DNA of 22,192 nucleotides, taken from assembly GCA_964576585.1 (NCBI GenBank), contig CAZNWO010000047.1:1-22192 (forward strand), written 5' to 3'. The notes beneath the pieces were generated by a model. It had not been told where the DNA came from, ran no database searches, and saw only the letters and a program-made list of their open reading frames with translations. This document shows, one piece after another, positions 6,705 through 13,279 of this stretch. Both the position numbers and the translations under genes were made by a program. This DNA is from GCA-2730975 sp964576585. GTDB taxonomy: Bacteria; Verrucomicrobiota; Verrucomicrobiia; Opitutales; Seribacteraceae. The first letter of the stretch is position 1, and each line of letters starts with the position of its first letter.

Positions 6705-7786
6705 CCAAGCTTGCCTGCTTTATAACCTCACACGGTTTCGGTCATGCATCTCGCTCTTGTGCAGTACTTGAAAAAACGCTGCGAAAGATCCCGGAATTAA
6801 GTCTGGAGATTTTCACCGATGTACCGCATTGGTTTCTTAAGGAAAACTTGCCCGAGGGAAGCTTTGAACATCATCGAGGAAACGTCGATGTCGGACTCGT
6901 TCAGAAAGATCCCTTCACGCACGACCTCCCACAAACCGTCCGACGACTGGAAACCTTTCTTGCATTTCGGGAAAAGAACCTTTCGCCAATAGTCGAGAAA
7001 CTACAGAAAACTCGATGCTCGGCAGTACTTTGCGACATTTCTCCACTAGGTATAGTTGCGGCAATGAAGGCGGACATCCCTTCAATCCTTCTGGAAAACT
7101 TTACCTGGGATTGGATTTACGAAGAATACTTGGAAGACTTCCCCAAACTAGAGGGAAGCATAGGAAAACTGAAGGAAATCTACGACTTCGCCGACCTGAG
7201 AATACAAACGATCCCGATATGCAACCCCGTCTCGCAGGGGATCAAGATCAAGCCAATCGCTCGCTCGCTCGCAGCAACTAGGGAGGAGACCAGAGAACGT
7301 CTTAAGACGGCCCCCAAAACACCTCTAGTGCTTTTGACCACGGGCGGTATCCAAGGAGAATATCAATTCCGAGAAAGACTTCGATCACGACCAGACGTAA
7401 GGTTCATAACGACCTGCGACCAACAGGATCCGAACGAAGACGGCAACCTCATCGAACTACCGCATAGATCGATCTATCATTATCCCGATCTAGTTGCCGC
7501 ATCCGATGCCGTAATTGGCAAAGCAGGATATGGAACGGTAAACGAAGTACTTGCTGCGGGAATCCCCTTTGCTCGTGTCTTGAGAAGAAACTTCAGGGAA
7601 TCCAAAGTGCTCAAAGCCTTTATGGACCAACACTTGTATGGCTTCGACCTAACGGAGAAGGAATTCGAATCGCTATCTTGGATCGAGCGACTGGAAGAGT
7701 TGCTAAGCTTCCCGAGAAATGAAAGCAGAGAGCTTGATGGAGCCGAGCAAGCGTCCGAACTGATAACTTCAAAAATCTGTTCCTGA
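6701..7786 (+). CDS. MurG-like (GT28-fold) glycosyltransferase
   Basis: This encodes 361 residues from a GTG that overlaps the previous stop (GTGA). The N-terminus ITSHGFGHASR (residues 8-18) is the Gly-rich motif of GT-B enzymes of the MurG/UDP-glycosyltransferase type. The C-terminal domain has LVLLTTGGIQGE (209-220) and the donor-binding GKAGYGTVNEVLAAGIPF (273-290). This last motif and the following LRRNFRE recall the glycosyltransferase-like domain seen next to sugar kinases such as L-arabinokinase. There is no TM segment, so it is cytoplasmic or peripheral. Donor and acceptor are unknown. The coupling to a peptidoglycan hydrolase and a lipoprotein suggests an envelope polysaccharide or wall task, but that is inference. 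It is not MurG itself; the length and context differ. Confidence 0.85.
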   Translation: MTKLACFITSHGFGHASRSCAVLEKTLRKIPELSLEIFTDVPHWFLKENLPEGSFEHHRGNVDVGLVQKDPFTHDLPQTVRRLETFLAFREKNLSPIVEKLQKTRCSAVLCDISPLGIVAAMKADIPSILLENFTWDWIYEEYLEDFPKLEGSIGKLKEIYDFADLRIQTIPICNPVSQGIKIKPIARSLAATREETRERLKTAPKTPLVLLTTGGIQGEYQFRERLRSRPDVRFITTCDQQDPNEDGNLIELPHRSIYHYPDLVAASDAVIGKAGYGTVNEVLAAGIPFARVLRRNFRESKVLKAFMDQHLYGFDLTEKEFESLSWIERLEELLSFPRNESRELDGAEQASELITSKICS

Positions 7787-7885
7787 ACTTAGACTCCTCC
7801 AAAACTTAAAATAAAAATTGAACACGAAGAGATAGAAATTGATTGCGAAAAGGCATTCAAACAGTAAATCTTCATATTCCTCATT

Positions 7886-7913
7886 AAACGGCCTCACCCA
7901 ACAAAAGCCGTTT
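7886..7913. repeat. Inverted repeat in the rhodanese 5' region
   Basis: AAACGGC (7886-7892) and GCCGTTT (7907-7913) form a perfect 7-bp stem with a 14-nt loop, 34 bases before the rhodanese ATG. There is no T-run after it. It could be a leader hairpin or a transcription-factor site. The rest of 7787-7947 is A-rich and shows no gene and no convincing promoter. Confidence 0.3.
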
Positions 7914-7947
7914 CATCAACCAAAACAAAATCCAAAAAAAACCAAAA

Positions 7948-8331
7948 ATGAAGAAAATCCTCTCACTTCTCGTTGCAGCTCTTTTCGCTACAACCGTTTA
8001 CGCCGGAGAATATCCCGACATCAGCATTAAGGATCTCCAGAAAGCCATCAAGGAAGGCAAAGTCGCTGTAATCGACGTCAATGGAGCCGGTTCCTACAAG
8101 AAAGGTCATATCCCGAGCGCCATCCACTTCGCATCCAAAGGCAAGGAACTCTCCAAGCTTCTCCCAAAAGACAAGAAGACTCTTGTCGTTGCATATTGCG
8201 GAGGTCCAGGATGCAAGGCTTACAAAAGAGGTGCAGCAGCAGCTGAGAAACTCGGATACAGCAACGTAAAGCACCTTTCCGCCGGAATTTCAGGCTGGAA
8301 GAAGGCTGGTGCCGACGTTGCCAAGAAGTAA
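7948..8331 (+). CDS. Exported single-domain rhodanese
   Basis: This encodes 127 residues. The signal peptide MKKILSLLVAALFATTVYA (1-19) ends in a classic A-x-A-type site before Gly20-Glu. The remainder is one rhodanese domain: DISIKDLQKAI, AVIDVNG, GHIPSAIHF, then the active-site loop YCGGPGCKAYKRG with the likely catalytic Cys84 and a second Cys89, and LSAGISGWKKAGA at the end. The loop is not the common C-x-x-G-x-R type, so the substrate may differ from thiosulfate. Location is periplasmic. The gene is monocistronic: a 161-base spacer lies upstream and a strong terminator directly downstream. No Shine-Dalgarno sequence is present; the ATG follows an A/C-rich tract. Confidence 0.92.
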   Translation: MKKILSLLVAALFATTVYAGEYPDISIKDLQKAIKEGKVAVIDVNGAGSYKKGHIPSAIHFASKGKELSKLLPKDKKTLVVAYCGGPGCKAYKRGAAAAEKLGYSNVKHLSAGISGWKKAGADVAKK

Positions 8332-8348
8332 AAGACCAACTTTTTCCT

Positions 8349-8399
8349 ACCCCAATTACGGGCTCTCGACTTTTTCGAGGGCCCGTTTTTTTTGGGGTA
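8349..8399 (+). terminator. Strong intrinsic terminator after the rhodanese
   Basis: A 12-bp stem (8358-8369 with 8375-8386, one G-T wobble) surrounds a 5-nt loop and is followed by eight T (8386-8393). A second, outer stem is also possible: TACCCCAA (8349-8356) mirrors TTGGGGTA (8392-8399). It lies 17 bases after the rhodanese stop and in front of the convergent gene that ends at 8414. The T-run is on the plus-strand side only. Confidence 0.9.
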
Positions 8400-8413
8400 A
8401 TCGATTCAATGCA

Positions 8414-9670
8414 CTACCATCCCTCGGGCAGGGTAGAGATAGTTTCGCGCAAAATCCTTCGAATAGACAATTTCTCCGCGGCGGGAAGATAAGAGTATTC
8501 GCGCAAGTCGAGTTTTGGGCTAAGAGCACGGTCTAGTTCGAGAAAGACATGTTCCTTGAGTCTAGACGGCAACCCCCTAAAGGATGCGGAATAAATCATA
8601 TAGCTGCAACGAAAGCGAAACATCCTGGATCGAAGGTCAAAGTCCCTGAGGGAAGAACCATCGGAAGCCTTTCTACTTTTGCTTGAAAAGTCCCTAACAA
8701 GGGTGGAATCGCCGACTATCCCCTTGTCTGCAAGACTAACCTCATCGGCAAAAAGCAAGTAACTGACCAACCCCTTTGCTTCTCGCTGGAGAAAGCCGGG
8801 AATCTCCTTCTCGCCAAGCGCAGGCACGCTTCCGGCAAGGACGGCCCTGACTCGATAAGTTGCAGAGATGAAGCGGTTAACAAATCCAATCTGATGCTCA
8901 AGCAGCAAATGAGCCAACACGTCACTTGTGGGCACGGGATAACGAGTAAGTGAAAACCTTTGTCCGGGTTCGTTGGGAAACTTCGTCATTCCCTGAGGAG
9001 AAAGGGTTCCAGTAAGGTTGCCCCAATGCTTGGAGATGTTGTGTTTGCCAGTTATATGCCAACCGCCGAAACGATTCTCCAAAGCTACACCATGCCCAGT
9101 CTCCTCTTGTCGGAATGAGTCCAGACTCCCACCACCAGGCCCGGGAACAACCGAACTGACGAGCAATCCGGGATAACCTCCGATGTCGGGAGACGCATGA
9201 CAATTCATGCATCGGGTCGCGCGCTGAATCGGCGAAGGAGGACTTCCGGGGCGGGGAACATCGAAAATATAGGTCATTGCTCCCCAGTTGGGATCAATTC
9301 CAAGAACTTCTATTTTGCCGCCCGGCACCCAGCCGATGTAAACGTCTTCGTTGAAATAGATGGATCGCGGATTGGAAGGTGAAATCCTGCTCAATTGGAG
9401 GCTGGTCGTGGAGAAGACGAGAGTTTGCGTACTCGGGGATATCCCCAAGGACTCGAGCAAACTAGTCAAATAAGCCTTCGGACTGGAGTGATCCAACTTT
9501 ACTGTTCCAGATTGAATGCGGTCCTTGATTCTGGAGAAAGCATCCGTCGGCGTCCTTGAGGCATATTCGTGAGGCGCTTTCTTAAAATGAGGAAACTCTA
9601 CGGTCTCTGGAGAATTTGCCCAAATAATAGGAGCAAGGTAGAAGATAGAGAAGAATGAACGCAGCGTCAT
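8414..9670 (-). CDS. Exported protein with CxxCH haem-binding motif
   Basis: This encodes 418 residues. Residues 1-19 are a signal peptide (basic start, hydrophobic core, ending near WANS). A single CMNCH motif at residues 154-158, inside RATRCMNCHASPDIGGYPG, is the c-type haem attachment signature, so the protein is probably a monohaem cytochrome-like periplasmic protein. The flanking sequence does not look like a standard class I cytochrome c domain. It resembles the long hypothetical proteins with one CxxCH found in Planctomycetes and Verrucomicrobia. Candidate axial ligands (Met, His) exist around residues 205-235 but cannot be assigned. It converges with the rhodanese gene, and its start is close to that of the divergent gene on the other strand. 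Confidence 0.75.
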   Translation of the reverse strand: MTLRSFFSIFYLAPIIWANSPETVEFPHFKKAPHEYASRTPTDAFSRIKDRIQSGTVKLDHSSPKAYLTSLLESLGISPSTQTLVFSTTSLQLSRISPSNPRSIYFNEDVYIGWVPGGKIEVLGIDPNWGAMTYIFDVPRPGSPPSPIQRATRCMNCHASPDIGGYPGLLVSSVVPGPGGGSLDSFRQEETGHGVALENRFGGWHITGKHNISKHWGNLTGTLSPQGMTKFPNEPGQRFSLTRYPVPTSDVLAHLLLEHQIGFVNRFISATYRVRAVLAGSVPALGEKEIPGFLQREAKGLVSYLLFADEVSLADKGIVGDSTLVRDFSSKSRKASDGSSLRDFDLRSRMFRFRCSYMIYSASFRGLPSRLKEHVFLELDRALSPKLDLREYSYLPAAEKLSIRRILRETISTLPEGW

Positions 9671-9697
9671 GCTTTCAGCAAAAGGAATTCTTGAACG

Positions 9698-9805
9698 ATG
9701 AACACAAAGAAGTTCACCGCTACCCTTCTTTCTTTGGACAAGACGAGAAAAATTCTCTTTGCGCCATGGGGAAATTCAGTTCATATTGTTATGAAACTCG
9801 AATGA
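9698..9805 (+). CDS. Possible 35-residue coupled leader peptide
   Basis: An ATG at 9698 has an AAAGGAA stretch about 10 bases upstream, the best ribosome-binding site in the neighbourhood. The 35-residue frame begins MNTKKFTATLLSLDKTRK, is basic and has no clear TM segment. Its stop overlaps the best start of the next gene as ATGA (9802-9805), the usual geometry of translational coupling. It may be a leader peptide or a mis-framed remnant of that gene's N-terminus. Confidence 0.3.
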   Translation: MNTKKFTATLLSLDKTRKILFAPWGNSVHIVMKLE

Positions 9806-11724
9806 GCTTGGAAGATTCCAACAGATTGGTGAAAACCGCAAAAGCAATCCTAGTCGCAAAATCGGCTCTTGCCATGCAACTCATGCCTCTTGCAGCCGAC
9901 ACAGGGGAAATTGGCGAACTGAGCGGCGCCATAGGAATCACTCTTCAGGCAGGCACTCCTTTGGTCCCCTACTACAAGGTCGTTTCAGCAGGATTGAAAA
10001 GTGAAGCAGCCTTTCGAGGCCAAATTAAGGGAGTCATAGACAATAACGTAACCTTCGATCGATTGCCCGACCTGTTGGATCCGACCAAACTCGCATGGCC
10101 CTTTGTCGACGGAATGTTTGCCACAGCCCGCGGTTGGGCAACGGCAAGCGTAAGCGACGGGAACGTGACTGCCATAACCATCGGTTCTTCCGGTCTGGGA
10201 TACTCAAGGACGCCCCAAGTCCGCATTCATCCTCCGAACACAGGAACCAATGTCAGGACTGACTCAAGGCAAGCCAAGGCGGTCGTTGAGATCAATGCAT
10301 CCCGCATAACTAGGATCACGCTCACAGATGGCGGAAGCGGATACACAATCCCGCCCTATGTTGAGATTGAAGGCGGCCCACATTTTCTTCGCCTCGTGGA
10401 GGAAGATGAGGGCAAGCAAGGACGTTTCTTCCTGATCAACTCAAACTCCGGAGACAGGATTACCTTGGCCAATCCCCTGAATGAGGACCTTTCGCAAATC
10501 CTGAGTCCGGACTCCCTGGTCGAGATTACGCCCGCTTGGACCTTGGGATCCCTCTTCGGATACAATCCGCCTCTAATTCGGGAAGGCAATGAAACCAACG
10601 CCGACAGGGTCTACCTTCGCGACGGCAATGCCACCGGATACCACGCCTACTACCACGACGGTTCCACTTGGCTTCGAGTAGGCGACAACACCACGGACGT
10701 AAGTGAAACCGTGATCTACCCGGATGAAGCATTTATCATTGCTCGACGCAACCCCACCCCACTCGAGATAGTCTTCGGCGGCGCCGCCCTTACCGTCAAC
10801 TCCTTCGCCCACCTTCCCGAGAAAGGAAGATCCTTTCTCATGAATAATCCATTTGGCGCAAATATGATGCTCTCCGACTTGATTGCATCCGAAAACCTCA
10901 CGACCGACCATAACACCTCCCACAAATGGTACGCTCATCCTTCGGACGAAAGAGCCGACAATGTCGAAGTTCTCCGGAATGGAGTATGGACCACCTTCTG
11001 GCACGACGGCACGAACAAGGATGTCTCCAAACCCGCGAGGGCGACTGCCAGAGCAGGTTCCGGTATTGCAGGAGCATTGACTGCCGAGGACATTTCCTTG
11101 GCTTCGGGCGACATTACCTTCGCGAGCAATCCACACGTCGGCCAAAACACCGTTGTAACGACTAAAAGTCCCCACGGTCTCTCGAACGGATTCATGGTCT
11201 CGATAAAAGGGGTCAAAGGTTACAAGACGGACTCCAACGCCACGCACAAGTGGCAAGTCGATGAGAACGGCCAAAAAGTCTCCTCGGGCAACGGACTCGT
11301 GATCAACAGCGCAATCAACGGGTTTTACGAGATCGCAAACGTTACAGCCAACACCTTCGAGCTAAAGGGAAAAAGCAACAACTCCGACCACTTCCCCGAC
11401 TCGGGGAGTTGGTCCACTGGCACTCCTGGCCAGGGCTACACCTCCGACGCATACCTGATATTCGTTGGTGGAGGTGGTTCGGGAGCCAAGGGCGTGGCTA
11501 AGGTCGCAGGCGGCAAAGTCGTGAATATTTCCCTGACCGATGGTGGTGCCGGCTACCTCTCGGCGCCAAAGGTTGTGATCAACTCCGGAGGATGGCGTCG
11601 TGTTGGTTCCGGAAATACTCCAGTAAACGATGCCCTCATCCCTTCAGGGGCAGGCATTCTGTTGGTCAGAAATCATCCGAATGGCACGGCCTCCCGGCTT
11701 CGGATTGCAAACCCCGTAAAGTAG
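9802..11724 (+). CDS. Secreted repeat protein, TIGR02597-like
   Basis: The frame is open from 9655, but the first 49 residues do not look like a signal. From ATG 9802 (640 residues), residues 8-32 give an acceptable, if long, signal region ending PLAAD. Residues about 207-260 (FFLINSNSGDRITLANPL, then ITPAWTLGSLFG) and 268-315 (ADRVYLRDG through HDGSTWLRVGD to YPDEAFIIARR) recall the TIGR02597 family of secreted Verrucomicrobia proteins. Three copies of a 30-residue repeat ending in a (T/S)DGGxGYxxxPxVxI pattern lie at about 112-143, 159-190 and 562-594. A further module, SPHGLSNGFMVSIKGV to NGFYEIANVTANTFELKG (456-523), resembles beta-rich repeats in phage tail and surface proteins. It is probably extracellular or on the surface, with function unknown. 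Confidence 0.75.
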   Translation: MSLEDSNRLVKTAKAILVAKSALAMQLMPLAADTGEIGELSGAIGITLQAGTPLVPYYKVVSAGLKSEAAFRGQIKGVIDNNVTFDRLPDLLDPTKLAWPFVDGMFATARGWATASVSDGNVTAITIGSSGLGYSRTPQVRIHPPNTGTNVRTDSRQAKAVVEINASRITRITLTDGGSGYTIPPYVEIEGGPHFLRLVEEDEGKQGRFFLINSNSGDRITLANPLNEDLSQILSPDSLVEITPAWTLGSLFGYNPPLIREGNETNADRVYLRDGNATGYHAYYHDGSTWLRVGDNTTDVSETVIYPDEAFIIARRNPTPLEIVFGGAALTVNSFAHLPEKGRSFLMNNPFGANMMLSDLIASENLTTDHNTSHKWYAHPSDERADNVEVLRNGVWTTFWHDGTNKDVSKPARATARAGSGIAGALTAEDISLASGDITFASNPHVGQNTVVTTKSPHGLSNGFMVSIKGVKGYKTDSNATHKWQVDENGQKVSSGNGLVINSAINGFYEIANVTANTFELKGKSNNSDHFPDSGSWSTGTPGQGYTSDAYLIFVGGGGSGAKGVAKVAGGKVVNISLTDGGAGYLSAPKVVINSGGWRRVGSGNTPVNDALIPSGAGILLVRNHPNGTASRLRIANPVK

Positions 11725-11751
11725 CGGATCCTAATCGGATCGTTGTCCGCT
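11723..11751. repeat. Inverted repeat between convergent genes
   Basis: AGCGGA (11723-11728) mirrors TCCGCT (11746-11751), with GATCC/GGATC (11727-11731 with 11737-11741) inside. It spans the stops of the secreted repeat protein and of the small minus-strand gene. No T-run follows on either strand, so it is at most a weak bidirectional terminator. Confidence 0.35.
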
Positions 11752-11875
11752 AATCCCACATTTCATCGATTAGGTTTGTGACGTCCTCAGTGAAGAGGAC
11801 CACTCGAGCGACGAAGAAAGTTATAAAAAGCAGGAGGAGAATCCAAAAGACGGGCAACTGCAAAGTGCTCTTCAT
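11750..11875 (-). CDS. 41-residue single-TM small protein
   Basis: A minus-strand ATG at 11875 opens a frame of 41 codons ending in TAG at 11750. The peptide is MKSTLQLP, then a strongly hydrophobic stretch VFWILLLLFITFFVARVV, then an acidic tail ending DEMWD. This is one TM helix with a short polar N-terminus and an acidic C-terminus. AGGAAA lies about 11 bases before the ATG. It starts 51 bases after the stop of the Ser/Asp/Glu-rich frame on the same strand, so it is likely the last gene of that unit. The frame has the right charge bias for a real small membrane protein and no better reading in this interval. The function is unknown; it may be a partner of the multi-TM protein upstream. Confidence 0.5.
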   Translation of the reverse strand: MKSTLQLPVFWILLLLFITFFVARVVLFTEDVTNLIDEMWD

Positions 11876-11926
11876 GCCCAAACTTTTCCTACTCGATCAT
11901 CAGGTATGTCATCGGCAGCAAGTCAT

Positions 11927-13179
11927 TCAGTCCTGCCGTCCCTCGTTTTTCAACCACCGAAGTACGCCGGAGTATTTACGCTTGGGAAGCTTATGATCTC
12001 CTCGTGGTCGAGAGAGCCCCTTGCGGGAATCCAGCCAGCGAAGTAAGCTTTCGTAGTCACGGTAGTCTGACTGACTCAGAAGAGTCTCACCGTTTTTCAA
12101 AGAAATGGAATTTTCGCTCGAGAAAAACTTTCTCAAGGAATCGTAATCATAATCCTTATCGATACGCCTTCCCGTAGGAGATTCTCTGGATTTTAGAACC
12201 TCGGCAATGGAATCGTATTCCCAAGGAACAGACTCCGAAAGCCCAACGAGAGGACTCTCGTCGATGTAAGTCTTCAGTTGCGGTTCACCGGTTGGTTCGC
12301 TGCTACCGAGATAAAGGCCTTTCTCGGATGACTCGCGACCTGAACCCTTTCCAATCCAGTCATTCAAATGAAGATAACGTCTAGTAGAAACAGAACCGGA
12401 TTCCTCATTGAGATCCTGCCTCCTAGAGGAAAATCCAAGGGATAAACCGTCCTCCTCGGATTTTCCGCCACTCTGGCGAAGAAAACTTCTCGGAGAGGCA
12501 AACCGAAACCTATCACGATCTACAGCAGAGGAAGAGTCACGCTCAGGACGCCTGGAATCAAAGACTGGTTCGTTAGTTCCCTCAGGTGATTGAGCTTCAG
12601 GATTAGAAGAGTCTTTGCCGGACAAACCGGGTACTCGTGAAGTACCACTGGCATCTGAATCAGGATCCACTTTATTTTCCTTGGAGAGAGCACTGTCTAA
12701 AGGTAAATCTTCTTTGCCGGATTCTTGCTCTGCGGAAGCTTCGGGCTCCAGACCAATAATTGGATCCTCGGGATTGACAGAACCTGCACCACTTTCGGGA
12801 TCAGTCGGGGCTTTCCCTTCTCCAGGCAACGCATTCAGCTGAAGATCATCGATGGGACCTTCCTCCTTTTCTGAATCTGACGTTGGCAAAACCTTCGAAA
12901 CGGCGGGATTTCTACCTGAGTCCGCGGAATCCCCCAAGGCAACGGACTCTGTCGGAGAATCAGCTTCGGGAGTTGCGGAAATCTGAGAGGGTTTCGAAAT
13001 CACGGTTTCAGCATCGAAATCCGGGTTATTTTCGCCAGAGGGAGTTTCAGAGGCTAAGGAAGTCGCATCCCGAGAAGATGTCGGATCAGGTTTCAATCCA
13101 TCGCCCAAAGGTTCAGTCTCCGGACCTTCACTCGATCGAACGGTGAGGTCGTCGGAAGGCAAACCATGCTTTGCATCAA
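11927..13179 (-). CDS. Acidic Ser-rich C-terminal region, 5' truncated by gap
   Basis: The frame is open right up to the N run (13180) and has no proper start. A TTG at 13162 is the first possible one, preceded by in-frame D-A-K-H-G. So this is the visible 3' part, about 417 codons, of a protein that begins inside or beyond the gap. Roughly the first 230 residues are low-complexity, rich in Ser, Asp, Glu, Pro and Gly, typical of a disordered linker. The C-terminal 120 residues carry a short motif four times: EYDSIAEVLKSR, DYDSLRKFFSSE, DYESLLRWLDSR and KYSGVLRWLKNE. No signal peptide or TM segment is present here. It most probably continues the multi-TM protein on the other side of the gap (same strand, correct order). 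Confidence 0.7.
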
Positions 13180-13279
13180 NNNNNNNNNNNNNNNNNNNNN
13201 NNNNNNNNNNNNNNNNNNNNNNNNNNNNNNNNNNNNNNNNNNNNNNNNNNNNNNNNNNNNNNNNNNNNNNNNNNNNNNN
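13180..13279. other. Scaffold gap of 100 N
   Basis: Exactly 100 undetermined bases. A round 100 is the conventional placeholder for a gap of unknown length, so the true distance and reading frame across it are not known. The minus-strand frame that passes through it and ends at 13093 is an artefact, since the sequence beyond the gap is clearly coding in another frame. Confidence 0.98.

Noticed and set aside
10573..11274. Minus-strand frame inside the secreted repeat gene
   Set aside because: Mirror of a beta-rich repeat gene; no start context and no domain.
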